Origin: CAYQUC01 sp964514215
GTDB lineage: Bacteria > Pseudomonadota > Gammaproteobacteria > UBA6429 > Thiohalophilaceae
Direction: 5' to 3'
Assembly (NCBI GenBank): GCA_964514215.1
Contig: CAZEPW010000013.1
Location: 1-64,000, forward strand
DNA length: 64,000 nt
Under the pieces are notes generated by a model, which was given only the letters and a program-made list of their open reading frames with translations, did no database searches and was not told the origin of the DNA. Positions within the stretch are counted from its first letter, which is position 1; every line of letters starts with the position of its first letter. The translations under genes were made by a program, and so were the position numbers. Shown here piece by piece: positions 8,136 through 16,775 of this stretch.

Positions 8136-11051
8136 ATGGTGCAACAGTCAACAGCTTTTAAGATTCAATGGCAGATTAAATCAATTTTAATATTGCTCGG
8201 TTTAATGATGCTGTTTGCTAGTTCATCATCAAATGCAGCTGTGAGCCATAGCGCAATGTACCAATGGTATACGATTGAAAGTGCGCATTTTCGAATCCAC
8301 TATCATACTGGTGAACAACAAATAGCCAAACAAGTGGCTAATATTGCCGAACGCGTACACGGCAAGTTAAGTCTTTGGATTCAATGGCAACCAGAAGATA
8401 AAACCGATCTAGTTGTAACCGATGAATCTGATGGAGCCAATGGTTTTGCAACTCCTTTCCCTGCTAATCGTAGTCAACTTTATATTTCATCACCTGATTC
8501 CATTGCGAGTTTAGAAGATTATGATAATTGGCTCGAAACACTGATTACACACGAATATCTACATATATTGCATCTTGATAAAGCAACTAAAATTGCCACT
8601 ACCTGGCGTAGTGTTTTTGGGCGTAGCCCATTTTTTCTATTTAATACTTTTCCTGCGGCATCGTTACCCGGATGGGGAATTGAAGGGTTGGCGACCTATG
8701 CTGAAACTGATGAGTCGCGAGGAATTGGTCGCGGTCAATCCAGTTATTTTAATATGCTAATGCGCTTGGAAGTCGACAATGGTGTTAAACCCGTGCACCA
8801 AATTAATCAACCAATTTCGAGTTGGCCTCTAGGAACCACCAGTTACTTATATGGCGTTAATTATTATCAGTTTATAAGGCAGCAATATGGTGCGATAAAA
8901 GTTAATGCTTTAATCGATCATTTTTCAGGATCATTTCTACCCTTTCGAATTAATAATAATACTGAACAGGTCTTGGGTAAAAACTTAGTGCAATTGTGGC
9001 CGGAATTTACAAGCTACCTACAAAAAAAACATCAAGCAGAAATTAAAACCATAACAGACAGTGGCATTAAAGCGGGAACGCAATTAACGCATGACGGTTA
9101 TTTCGATGAGTCGTTAGCTGTGTTGGAGGATGGTCGGTTATTTTATGTTAGTTATGATGCGCAGCGTAATGCAGCATTGTATGTGCGCTACGATAATCAA
9201 GCAAAAAGAATCATGCGAGTAGAAAAAGGTACTCGTTTGGATGTTCATCCGAGCGCCGGATTATTGTTAGCACAACCTAGCTTATGTGATAATAGTCTGG
9301 TTTATTATGATCTTTATAAAATGGATCTAGCTACTAATGACTTAACACGTTTGACTCAATGTGCGCGTTATCGTTCGGCTAGTTGGAGTCCGGATGGTTC
9401 TCGCATTATTGCAGTGCGTAATAAATTAGGCAAAAATCAATTACAGTTACTCGATGCTAATGCTAAAAAAATTAAAACACTTTGGCAAGGCGCGCAGTGG
9501 CAAGTTATTAGTAATATCGATTGGTCACCCGATGGCCAGTCTTTAATTGCAGCAGTATTTCACAACAACAGTGGTTGGAATTTAGAACAGTTTGACCTTA
9601 AAACTAAGCGTTGGAATCGCATAACGGATAATGCCGCAATACAAAATTTTGCCCATTATAGTTTTGATGGTAAAGCTATTTATTACAGTGCCGATCGTGA
9701 CGGTGTTTATAATGTTTTTAAAATGACGATGGCAGATAAACAAGTAATACAAGTCACTAATGTGTTAGGTGCTGCATTTTATCCTGTCGAAATAAACCGT
9801 AATGGTGATATTTATTATATTGGTTTTCATTCTCAGGGCATGGATTTATACCAATTAAAACGCGAACAGCAAGCAATTAAAAAAATCACAAATGCAATCA
9901 TTGACAATAAACCAAGTGCTATCGCATTGCCTGCTGCGGCAACTGTTGCAACTACAACCGAAACAGATTATTCACCTTGGTCCAGTCTGCGACCTCGTTG
10001 GTGGGCACCCCTTTTTGCTTTTGATGATGATGTTTCAATCGCTGGTTTTGCGACGAGTTCTTCTGATGTTTTGGCGCGCCATAATTATTTTACCAGCATC
10101 GCCTATGATTTTAAAAATGAAACACCGTTAGGTTCTGTTGACTATATTTACGATCGCTACTGGCCAATATTAAAACTCAATTTCGAACGTTCCATTACTA
10201 TTTTGTCTGGTTCGGATAATAAATTTGCGCGCGCTAAGCTAACCGATACTACACAAATTGAAACCGTGTTACCTTTTTTGGGGCTAAAACAACGCATAAG
10301 CGCACACTTTGTTATTGGCAATGAAACGATTAACGATGTTCGTCGAGCCCCCGGTGTACCAAAAGCCAGACAGTTTACCGATAGATACCTTGGTGCGGCT
10401 ATTGTTTATAATAATGCCAAGCGCCATCCCCGCGCGATTAGTCGTAATGAAGGCCGGCAATTATCCTTTGCGATTGAAGACAGTGGTGCTTTTGCGGATA
10501 GTTTTTATCGTGGTAGTGTTAAGACGTTTGATTGGCGCGAATTTGTTGCTTTGGGTGGCGCGCACGTTTTGGCTTTTAGAGTGATTTCTGGCCGTGGTGA
10601 TGCAGGCACTAAACCCTTTCAATTAGGCGGCAGTAATAATTCACGTTTTGTGCCACCTATTATTGATAGTACCCTGATTGATTCACCGTTTGATTTGCGC
10701 AGGTATAATCTTAGGGGTTATTCAAGTGGCCTACTAGCGTTAACAGGTAATAATATGAATGTTATTTCAGCAGAATACCGCTTGCCGTTATTTAAATTAG
10801 AACGAAGCTTTATGACGCCACCGATTGGTTTACATGAATTACATGCCACGGTTTTTTATGATAGTGGCGCCGCGTGGAATAATAATGTTTCTGCGCCCGA
10901 TAAATATTATTCCAGCGCTGGTTTAGAAGTTACAGCAATAACAACATTGTTTTTTCATGCACGTTTAAATATTGTGTTAGGGTTTGCTCGAGGGCTTGAT
11001 GATACACTAGGAGAAGATAAGAGTTATCTTCGTTTGGGTGCTTCATTTTAA
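8136..11051 (+). CDS. Predicted outer-membrane metallopeptidase: HEXXH domain, TolB-like propeller and surface-antigen barrel
   Basis: A 971-residue exported protein. A signal peptide ends near residue 35 (SSNAA). Residues about 40-300 form a gluzincin-like peptidase with His139-Glu140-Tyr-Leu-His143 and a likely third zinc ligand, Glu183, in GIEGLATY. Residues about 300-640 hold PD40/TolB-type propeller repeats (SPDGSRI, SPDGQSL, SFDGKAI). Residues about 690-971 look like an Omp85/bacterial surface antigen barrel: FQLGGS, LRGYSSG, EYRLPLF, FYDSGAAW and a C-terminal Phe. The peptidase and propeller would face the periplasm or cell surface while the barrel anchors the protein. RBS AAAGGAA lies upstream. 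The substrate is unknown. Each domain is recognised by motif, but the function of the combination is inferred. Confidence 0.8.
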   Translation: MVQQSTAFKIQWQIKSILILLGLMMLFASSSSNAAVSHSAMYQWYTIESAHFRIHYHTGEQQIAKQVANIAERVHGKLSLWIQWQPEDKTDLVVTDESDGANGFATPFPANRSQLYISSPDSIASLEDYDNWLETLITHEYLHILHLDKATKIATTWRSVFGRSPFFLFNTFPAASLPGWGIEGLATYAETDESRGIGRGQSSYFNMLMRLEVDNGVKPVHQINQPISSWPLGTTSYLYGVNYYQFIRQQYGAIKVNALIDHFSGSFLPFRINNNTEQVLGKNLVQLWPEFTSYLQKKHQAEIKTITDSGIKAGTQLTHDGYFDESLAVLEDGRLFYVSYDAQRNAALYVRYDNQAKRIMRVEKGTRLDVHPSAGLLLAQPSLCDNSLVYYDLYKMDLATNDLTRLTQCARYRSASWSPDGSRIIAVRNKLGKNQLQLLDANAKKIKTLWQGAQWQVISNIDWSPDGQSLIAAVFHNNSGWNLEQFDLKTKRWNRITDNAAIQNFAHYSFDGKAIYYSADRDGVYNVFKMTMADKQVIQVTNVLGAAFYPVEINRNGDIYYIGFHSQGMDLYQLKREQQAIKKITNAIIDNKPSAIALPAAATVATTTETDYSPWSSLRPRWWAPLFAFDDDVSIAGFATSSSDVLARHNYFTSIAYDFKNETPLGSVDYIYDRYWPILKLNFERSITILSGSDNKFARAKLTDTTQIETVLPFLGLKQRISAHFVIGNETINDVRRAPGVPKARQFTDRYLGAAIVYNNAKRHPRAISRNEGRQLSFAIEDSGAFADSFYRGSVKTFDWREFVALGGAHVLAFRVISGRGDAGTKPFQLGGSNNSRFVPPIIDSTLIDSPFDLRRYNLRGYSSGLLALTGNNMNVISAEYRLPLFKLERSFMTPPIGLHELHATVFYDSGAAWNNNVSAPDKYYSSAGLEVTAITTLFFHARLNIVLGFARGLDDTLGEDKSYLRLGASF

Positions 11052-11072
11052 AAATTAATTATTTGGTCAATA

Positions 11073-11411
11073 ATGAAATCAAAAAAAGAAATTAGAGAAT
11101 CAGTACGACATGTTTTAAGCTTGTTATCATCAAAAGAACAACAGTTAAATTTTCAACAACAGTCACCATCGGTTAATGTTGCTTTAGAATTATTGTGTTT
11201 GTGGTTTAATGAGCTTTATAACCCGGGTTCACAGTTATTTACACGTTCGTTTTCCAGCAAGGAGTTAACTGCAATACAAGAATTTAATCAATATTATAAT
11301 TTACGAAAAGGTAAATTGCCTGAGACTATTGAGGAGTTACATCAAGACCTTGATTGGGACGTTATTTTACAAGAATCCAAAAGAGTATTAAACATACTCG
11401 AGAGTGATTAA
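11073..11411 (+). CDS. Hypothetical soluble protein
   Basis: A 112-residue protein, predicted mainly alpha-helical and soluble, without signal peptide, Cys or recognisable motif. It starts 21 bases after the large metallopeptidase gene and ends 11 bases before yaeQ, so it is probably co-transcribed with one or both. The C-terminal half (ETIEELHQDLDWDVILQE) is acidic. I do not recognise the family. Confidence 0.7.
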   Translation: MKSKKEIRESVRHVLSLLSSKEQQLNFQQQSPSVNVALELLCLWFNELYNPGSQLFTRSFSSKELTAIQEFNQYYNLRKGKLPETIEELHQDLDWDVILQESKRVLNILESD

Positions 11412-11422
11412 GTGGTGAACAT

Positions 11423-11968
11423 GTGGCTTTAAAACCAACTATTTATAAATTAAAAATTGCACTATCTGATCTTGATCGAGATCACTACGAGACATTAAAC
11501 CTCACTTTGGCATTACATCCGTCTGAAACACTTGAACGTTTGATGACGCGAATATTGGCATATTGTATTAATGCACAAGAGTATTTGGTGTTTACCAAAG
11601 GACTTAGTGCCGTAGAGGAACCGGATATTTGGGCGCGAACTTTAGACGATCAAATTTCATTATGGATTGATGTAGGGGAACCTAGTGTTGATCGTATAAA
11701 AAAAGCCAGCCGAATTGCAACTGAGGTTAAAGTATATTGTTTTAACAGCAAGTCTGATGTGTGGTGGAATCAAGGTCAGGCAAAAATTAGTCGCTTCAAT
11801 GCTTCAATCTATCGTTTTGATTGGCCGGCAATACAAACCGCTGCGGCATTACTGCAACGCACCATGGATGTTTCTATCACCATTACCGGAGATTCTGCTT
11901 ATTTTGCAACAGAATCGGGGGAATGTGATATTTCGTGGGCAACACTGCAACGTGTTTACCTTAACTGA
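11423..11968 (+). CDS. yaeQ: YaeQ family protein
   Basis: A 181-residue protein matching the YaeQ family along its whole length (181 residues in E. coli). Typical stretches are the N-terminal ALKPTIYKLKIALSDLDR, EPDIWARTLDD, WIDVGEPS, KASRI and a conserved VKVYCF segment. YaeQ has a PD-(D/E)XK nuclease-like fold; a role in suppressing loss of RfaH was once proposed and its true activity is unsettled. The GTG start gives the standard N terminus. It is preceded at 11 bases by a hypothetical gene and followed by a lipoprotein gene. Confidence 0.93.
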   Translation: MALKPTIYKLKIALSDLDRDHYETLNLTLALHPSETLERLMTRILAYCINAQEYLVFTKGLSAVEEPDIWARTLDDQISLWIDVGEPSVDRIKKASRIATEVKVYCFNSKSDVWWNQGQAKISRFNASIYRFDWPAIQTAAALLQRTMDVSITITGDSAYFATESGECDISWATLQRVYLN

Positions 11969-11991
11969 AATAACAAAATTGGAGATGTCGT

Positions 11992-12324
11992 GTGATGAAA
12001 ATGAATATAATTATTATTTTAATGTTGGCTTTTATTTTATCTGCTTGCAGTTATTCAAATGAGCCTAGCGTTAAAAAAGACCCTGATATTGTAAAACAAT
12101 GCACAACCGATAGTCAGTGTATTACGGTGGCGAGTAGCTGTTGTGGTTGTACTGCTGGAGGAGCCAATATGGCAATTAGCAAAGCCGAGCATGCGCAATG
12201 GTTAAAAGATCGTGCTAGCAATTGTAAAGACACGGTTTGTCCTGCAGTTATTTCACAAGATGAGTCGTGTAGTGCAACAGCCGTGTGCGTTAAGGGGCAA
12301 TGTGAATTAAGTCGCTCAAACTAA
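11992..12324 (+). CDS. Cysteine-rich lipoprotein
   Basis: A 110-residue protein with a short hydrophobic leader and lipobox LSAC (lipidated Cys19), so it is probably attached to the outer or inner membrane on the periplasmic side. The mature part holds ten further cysteines, including a CCGC cluster and CPAV, CSAT, CVKG and CELS spacings, which suggests several disulphides or metal binding. A GGAG-containing RBS precedes the start. It sits between yaeQ and another small gene, both on the same strand. No family was recognised with certainty. Confidence 0.75.
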   Translation: MMKMNIIIILMLAFILSACSYSNEPSVKKDPDIVKQCTTDSQCITVASSCCGCTAGGANMAISKAEHAQWLKDRASNCKDTVCPAVISQDESCSATAVCVKGQCELSRSN

Positions 12325-12329
12325 GTTAT

Positions 12330-12635
12330 ATGAAATACGATATAGAATTTGCTAAAAAATTACTGGGTAAGTCTATTTTAATCGGGGTTAATGTTATTGA
12401 TAGTAATGGTGAAATAGAATCACAACAACAAATGCATGGCCTTGTTAAATCTGTATCGGAGGCCGATGGTATTTTAATTTTACTCAATGGCAGTTTTTTA
12501 GGGAAAGAATGGCAAATGCCACCAGACACCAGTTGCATCAAAGTAGCCGAGCCGGGTGAGTATCATCTTAAAGCAACCGGAGAAACAATTAAAAACCCTG
12601 ATTTTTTGTGTCACTGGGAAGTTCATCAAAATTAA
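12330..12635 (+). CDS. Hypothetical small soluble protein
   Basis: A 101-residue protein that starts 5 bases after the Cys-rich lipoprotein gene, so it is probably in the same transcript. It looks like a small beta-rich domain (KSILIGVNVIDSNGEIESQQQMHGLVKSV). The closing segment contains a Cys and two Trp-bearing motifs. No signal peptide is present. The pattern of a short beta-barrel with a Gly-rich turn would fit a ligand-binding or RNA-binding fold, but no family was recognised. Confidence 0.65.
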   Translation: MKYDIEFAKKLLGKSILIGVNVIDSNGEIESQQQMHGLVKSVSEADGILILLNGSFLGKEWQMPPDTSCIKVAEPGEYHLKATGETIKNPDFLCHWEVHQN

Positions 12636-12834
12636 AAACAACATCAACATAATGGAATTAATAAATTTAAACTTGACGGCAATGCTAGATTCACGTTACT
12701 TTAGCGTATGATTTTTACAATGACACTCATTATTTTAAACAAGGCCGTCGCGTGGTTATTTCGCGTGCGTATTGTTACTGTGTGTCTTAGGAATGAATGT
12801 TTAGTTTAATTTAAAATCAAAACGAATCAAATCC

Positions 12835-12868
12835 AAAAGGCCGCAGTCCAAAAGACTGCGGCCTTTTT
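12835..12868 (+). terminator. Rho-independent terminator
   Basis: AAAAGGCCGCAGTC / GACTGCGGCCTTTT form a near-perfect GC-rich stem with loop CAAAA, followed by a T-run. The tract from 12636 to 12834 before it holds no gene I can support, so the terminator may end either a read-through transcript or an unannotated short RNA. It strongly resembles the terminator at 13868. Confidence 0.9.
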
Positions 12869-12903
12869 GTTTATGGGTTTCAATAAAATAGGAGATGTAA
12901 GCG

Positions 12904-13542
12904 GTGAACTCAATTCTGGTTTATTCTGATTCATTATCGTGGGGTATTATTCCGCCGACACGAAAACGGTTATCGGAAAAATATCGATGGCCATGTGTTA
13001 TGGACAAATATTTAAAGAAATCGAATATACCATGCCGAGTGCTTGAAGATTGTCTAAATGGTCGGCGTACCGTTTGGGAGGATCCCTTTAAAGCCGGTCG
13101 AAATGGTTTACTTGGTATTGCGCAAACAATTGAAGCACATTCGCCTTTGTCTTTAGTGATTTTAATGTTAGGTACAAATGATTTTCAATCAATGCACAAT
13201 TTTAATGCTTGGCATAGTGCCCAAGGTTTGGTGCAAATTATTAAAGCCATTCGGACTGCTGATATTGAGCCAGGAATGCCGATGCCTGAGATTGTTGTGA
13301 TGGCACCGCCAACAATTAAAAAACCGATGGGGCTAATGGCCGAAAAATTTAAAGGCGCAGAGATTAAAAGCATTGGTTTAGCGTCTGAAATACACTCAGT
13401 GGCGCAAACAAATGCATGTCATTTTTTTAATGTTGCTGATGTAACTTCAGCAAGTAAAATGGATGGTATTCATTTAGATTCAGATCAACACGTTAGATTG
13501 GGCGTTGCTATGGCGGGTTTTATCGCTAAGTTATTGAAATAA
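12904..13542 (+). CDS. SGNH/GDSL hydrolase (arylesterase-like)
   Basis: A 212-residue esterase of the SGNH superfamily. Block I is YSDSLSWG with the nucleophile Ser9 or Ser11 region near the N terminus, block II Gly is in CLNGRRTVW, block III is MLGTNDF, and block V is DGIHLD with the catalytic Asp-His pair. There is no signal peptide, so it should act in the cytoplasm. The domain fits the arylesterase/acyl-CoA thioesterase branch acting on short-chain esters; the physiological substrate is unknown. The GTG start is supported by GGAG about 11 bases upstream. It is insulated on the upstream side by a strong terminator. Confidence 0.9.
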   Translation: MNSILVYSDSLSWGIIPPTRKRLSEKYRWPCVMDKYLKKSNIPCRVLEDCLNGRRTVWEDPFKAGRNGLLGIAQTIEAHSPLSLVILMLGTNDFQSMHNFNAWHSAQGLVQIIKAIRTADIEPGMPMPEIVVMAPPTIKKPMGLMAEKFKGAEIKSIGLASEIHSVAQTNACHFFNVADVTSASKMDGIHLDSDQHVRLGVAMAGFIAKLLK

Positions 13543-13608
13543 GTTTTACAGCTTTAATTTAATTGCAATAAATATTGACTAAATACTTACAAGGCGTACA
13601 CTAATTTT

Positions 13609-13839
13609 ATGGAAATTTTTAATCAAAATACTAAAAATGATAAACATGCGATGTTATTTTCTGTGAGCTCGATTCGTGTTGCTCGTGAAAATGATTTATT
13701 AAATATTGCTTTGCGCGCAAGTTTTTCTCCGTCTGATATGGATGCAGCCATTGATAACGTCGTGGATATTTGTAAACAAGACGAAGCCTGGGCATTACGT
13801 AGAGTAGTCACTATCGGCTGGAGGAAGAAGTTTCCATAA
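13609..13839 (+). CDS. Hypothetical protein
   Basis: A 76-residue frame between the SGNH hydrolase gene and a strong terminator. It reads as a compact alpha/beta polypeptide, with a segment (SFSPSDMDAAIDNVVDICK) that resembles the tail of PLP-dependent aminotransferases, so a decayed fragment is possible. No clear ribosome binding site is visible upstream of the ATG. Its place just before a terminator on the same strand is the main support for a real gene. Confidence 0.45.
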   Translation: MEIFNQNTKNDKHAMLFSVSSIRVARENDLLNIALRASFSPSDMDAAIDNVVDICKQDEAWALRRVVTIGWRKKFP

Positions 13840-13867
13840 AATGTAATTAAAAAACGAAACGAATTCC

Positions 13868-13902
13868 AAAGGCCACAGTCTCAACCAGACTGTGGCCTTT
13901 TT
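13868..13902 (+). terminator. Rho-independent terminator
   Basis: AAAGGCCACAGTCT / AGACTGTGGCCTTT is a perfect 14-bp stem with loop CAACC and a T-run. Stem, flanks and the preceding AACGAA-type sequence closely match the terminator at 12835, about 1 kb upstream. Confidence 0.92.
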
Positions 13903-13967
13903 CGTTTAACGGGGTTGTTAATTTAAATGTATTTATCATTATTTTATTTATTCGTGTGGGGCACACA

Positions 13968-14855
13968 ATGTCAGTTGCAGTTAGTTTTTTTGCGGTAATT
14001 TTAGTCTGGGCAACAACACCGTTAGCCATTAAGTGGAGTGCCCAAGGGTTTGGGTTTTCCTTTGGGGTTTTACTGCGCATGAGTATTGCGTTGTTGTTGT
14101 GTTTTGCGCTAGTTAAAATATTTAAAGTTTCGATGCCGTGGCATCAATCTGCACGCCGTACTTATGTTGGTGCCGGCTTGGCGATTTATTGCATGATGAC
14201 TTTGTCTTATTGGGGGTCGCAATATATCCCCTCGGGTTTAATTTCGGTCATTTTTGGTTTAACACCGATTGTAACGGGAATATTAGCTGCGTTGTGGTTA
14301 AAAGAAAATAGTCTAACGCCGGTTAAATTAATCGGGCTTAGTGTTGGTTTTTCTGGGTTGTATTTTATCTTTGGCACGGCTGATGAGTTGGGCCATTCAG
14401 CGTTTTACGGTATAGCGGCGATGTTGTTGGCGGTGGTGTTTCATTCTTTTAGCATTGTTTGGTTAAAGTCACTAAAAAGCACATTACCATCATTGAGTAT
14501 TACTACTGGTGGGTTAGTGTATGCTTTGCCGTTATATCTTGTAACATGGATTATTTCCGACGGTAGCTTTCCTAACGAGTTTCCAATGACGGCAATTGTT
14601 TCATCTATATACTTAGGTGTTATTGGTTCGGTATTGGGATTTGTTTTATTTGTTTATGTTGTTAAACACCTTGAAGCGAGCAAGGTAGCGTTAATTACAT
14701 TAGTGACACCGGTGTTTGCATTGTTACTGGGGGCAGTTTTAAATGACGAGACGATTTCTTCATCGACATATATTGGTGCGGCAATTATTACTGCGGGTTT
14801 AATTGTTTATTTGTATGGCAGTGTTTTTTTGAAATATTGTTTCGTCAAGTTATAA
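13968..14855 (+). CDS. EamA/DMT family membrane transporter
   Basis: About 295 residues with ten predicted membrane helices arranged as two EamA repeats; the second begins near HSAFYGIAAMLLAV. Members of the drug/metabolite superfamily export or take up amino acids, nucleosides or other small metabolites. The substrate is not readable here. ATG at 13968 is favoured over the GTG four codons earlier because it gives the usual short N terminus ahead of helix 1. A helix-ending KHLEASKVALITLVTPVFALLLG-type stretch near the C terminus is characteristic of the family. The next gene starts 16 bases downstream. Confidence 0.88.
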   Translation: MSVAVSFFAVILVWATTPLAIKWSAQGFGFSFGVLLRMSIALLLCFALVKIFKVSMPWHQSARRTYVGAGLAIYCMMTLSYWGSQYIPSGLISVIFGLTPIVTGILAALWLKENSLTPVKLIGLSVGFSGLYFIFGTADELGHSAFYGIAAMLLAVVFHSFSIVWLKSLKSTLPSLSITTGGLVYALPLYLVTWIISDGSFPNEFPMTAIVSSIYLGVIGSVLGFVLFVYVVKHLEASKVALITLVTPVFALLLGAVLNDETISSSTYIGAAIITAGLIVYLYGSVFLKYCFVKL

Positions 14856-14870
14856 CAGAGATTTTATGTC

Positions 14871-15395
14871 GTGCAACAGCCAATAATAACATCACGTTTA
14901 ACTTTGCGTGCTTTTACGCAAGCAGATTCTACCGATGTACAAAAACTGCTTAGCAACGTTAATGTTTCGAAAAGCACATTAAATATTCCTCAGCCCTACG
15001 ATGCCCAACAAGCGCAGGAATGGATTGCCTGCCATCAATTGCAATGGTATCAAAACTTAGCGGTTACTTATGCCATTATCTACACGGCGACTGATGAATT
15101 ATTAGGTTCGATAAGTTTAGTGGATATCGAAAAAACACAGGCGCGAATTGGTTATTGGCTTGGTGAGCCTTATTGGAATATGGGTTTTTGCAGTGAGGCG
15201 AGTGCGGCCATTATTCGGTTTGCTTTTAAGGCAATGGGGTTACAAAAACTCATTGCTAAACATGCGAGCAATAATCCAAGCTCTGGAAAAGTAATGCGTC
15301 GAGTGGGGATGACTTATACTGGACATAGTCTTGTGCAAAGATTAAATGGTAGCTCATTACGTTTAGAGCAATATGAAATTCAGTGCCGGTATTAG
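14871..15395 (+). CDS. GNAT family N-acetyltransferase (RimJ/RimL-like)
   Basis: A 174-residue acetyltransferase. It opens with ITSRLTLRAFTQAD, the usual start of the RimJ/RimL branch. It continues with the beta-strand 4 region ARIGYWLGEPYWNMGFCSEA, which contains the acetyl-CoA pyrophosphate loop in a variant form, and ends in the NNPSSGKVMRRVGM segment typical of this branch. It probably transfers an acetyl group to a protein N terminus or small amine. The start codon is GTG. It lies 15 bases after the EamA transporter gene and may be co-transcribed. Confidence 0.87.
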   Translation: MQQPIITSRLTLRAFTQADSTDVQKLLSNVNVSKSTLNIPQPYDAQQAQEWIACHQLQWYQNLAVTYAIIYTATDELLGSISLVDIEKTQARIGYWLGEPYWNMGFCSEASAAIIRFAFKAMGLQKLIAKHASNNPSSGKVMRRVGMTYTGHSLVQRLNGSSLRLEQYEIQCRY

Positions 15396-15666
15396 AGCTT
15401 GACTAATTAAGTTGTACTTTACCGATGCTTGTTTTTTATGAACAAATATAGGGTTTTCACTAGTTATTTTAGGGGATTAGAGCGATTATTTAAGAAAATA
15501 CTTTAAGAAAGTTCTTTAACTTTAGAGAGTATATAAGGTAGTATTAATATTCTTATCTATTGTAACAAATAATTAAAGTAATATATTAAAATTTATCTAA
15601 TAATTAATTTTAAACACACTTTTTTATAACAATAATTTTCGTAGTGACTGATTAGGAGTAACAACC

Positions 15667-16764
15667 ATGTTCTCAGTAATAACGCGCGAAGTACTATCGT
15701 ATTTTAAAATCGCACAATTTAAATTATTTACTTTAGTAATGGTGTTGTTAACAACAACAGCACTACAGGCTGACGAAAGCCCAGAGCTGACTGGCAGCAA
15801 TGCAGAAGCCTTTGTTGAAGCAGAACTCGGAAGCCTGATTAGTGAAAAAGTAGAGCTGTTAAATTCACCAGTATTGAGAAATCTAGATGCCTTGGTTGAA
15901 GCAGTACACCAAGCGACCGTGTCGTCACAAGTGTCCGGACGAATAATTGATATTCCGGTGGATGTTGATGATTACGTCGAAAAGGGCGGTATTATTGTAC
16001 AGTTTCGAGATAAAGACATGCGTGCTTCATTTGATGCTGCAAGCGCGAAGTTAAAAGCAGCACAATTATCCCATAATCGAATTAAAGATATTTACGCTAA
16101 AAAGCTGGTTTCTAAGTCAGCCTTAGACCAATCGGAAGCGGCGTTGAAATCTGCTGTTGCGGCATTGGAGCTAGCGCAAGAGGCGTTAGAAAATACTATT
16201 GTACGTGCGCCCTATAGTGGTATCGTGGTTAAGCGTCATGTCGAAGTGGGTGAGAGTGTTCGGGTTGGTACAAAATTAATGACGGGTTTGTCATTAGAAA
16301 AATTACGCGCAACCGCACAGATTCCACAAGAAATTATTCATGCCGTACGTAAGCGTAAGAAAGCTTGGGTATATGTTGGTGAAAGTAAAAAGCACCGTAT
16401 TCCAGTGACCAGTATGTCGATTAGTCCTTATGCTGATCCGGTTACTCATACTTTTCTTGTACAGCTTTATCTACCTGTTGGTGAACATAAAATTTATCCG
16501 GGTATGTACATTAAGGTCAGTTTTAGTATTGATGAAAAAGAATCATTGGTTATCGCTAAAAAATCAATCGCATACCGAAGTGAAGTGACCGCGGTTTATG
16601 TCAGGAATAAAAATGGCTCATTAAGTTTTCGTCAAATCCGACTTGGTCAAGATGTTGGCACCGAGCAAATAGAAGTTTCAGCAGGTTTATCTCAGGGCGA
16701 AGAAATCATTCAAGATCCTGTTCAAGCTGCAGTTCAAATTAAGCATCAACATCGAATAAATTAA
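15667..16764 (+). CDS. RND efflux system periplasmic adaptor (membrane fusion protein)
   Basis: A 365-residue adaptor of the HlyD/AcrA type. An N-terminal hydrophobic signal ends near residue 36 (ALQADES). The order is lipoyl half (QATVSSQVSGRI), an alpha-helical hairpin with heptads (about 110-175), the second lipoyl half (NTIVRAPYSGIVVKR), a beta-barrel domain and a membrane-proximal domain. It would bridge the inner-membrane pump encoded 11 bases downstream to an outer-membrane channel, which is not encoded here. RBS AGGAG is about 10 bases before the ATG. The 270-base AT-rich gap upstream probably carries the operon promoter, but no clear hexamers were found. Confidence 0.92.
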   Translation: MFSVITREVLSYFKIAQFKLFTLVMVLLTTTALQADESPELTGSNAEAFVEAELGSLISEKVELLNSPVLRNLDALVEAVHQATVSSQVSGRIIDIPVDVDDYVEKGGIIVQFRDKDMRASFDAASAKLKAAQLSHNRIKDIYAKKLVSKSALDQSEAALKSAVAALELAQEALENTIVRAPYSGIVVKRHVEVGESVRVGTKLMTGLSLEKLRATAQIPQEIIHAVRKRKKAWVYVGESKKHRIPVTSMSISPYADPVTHTFLVQLYLPVGEHKIYPGMYIKVSFSIDEKESLVIAKKSIAYRSEVTAVYVRNKNGSLSFRQIRLGQDVGTEQIEVSAGLSQGEEIIQDPVQAAVQIKHQHRIN

Positions 16765-16775
16765 AGGTTATTGCT

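Noticed and set aside
8136..11051. Calling the metallopeptidase gene TolB or BamA
   Set aside because: TolB lacks a peptidase and barrel, and BamA has POTRA domains that are absent here.
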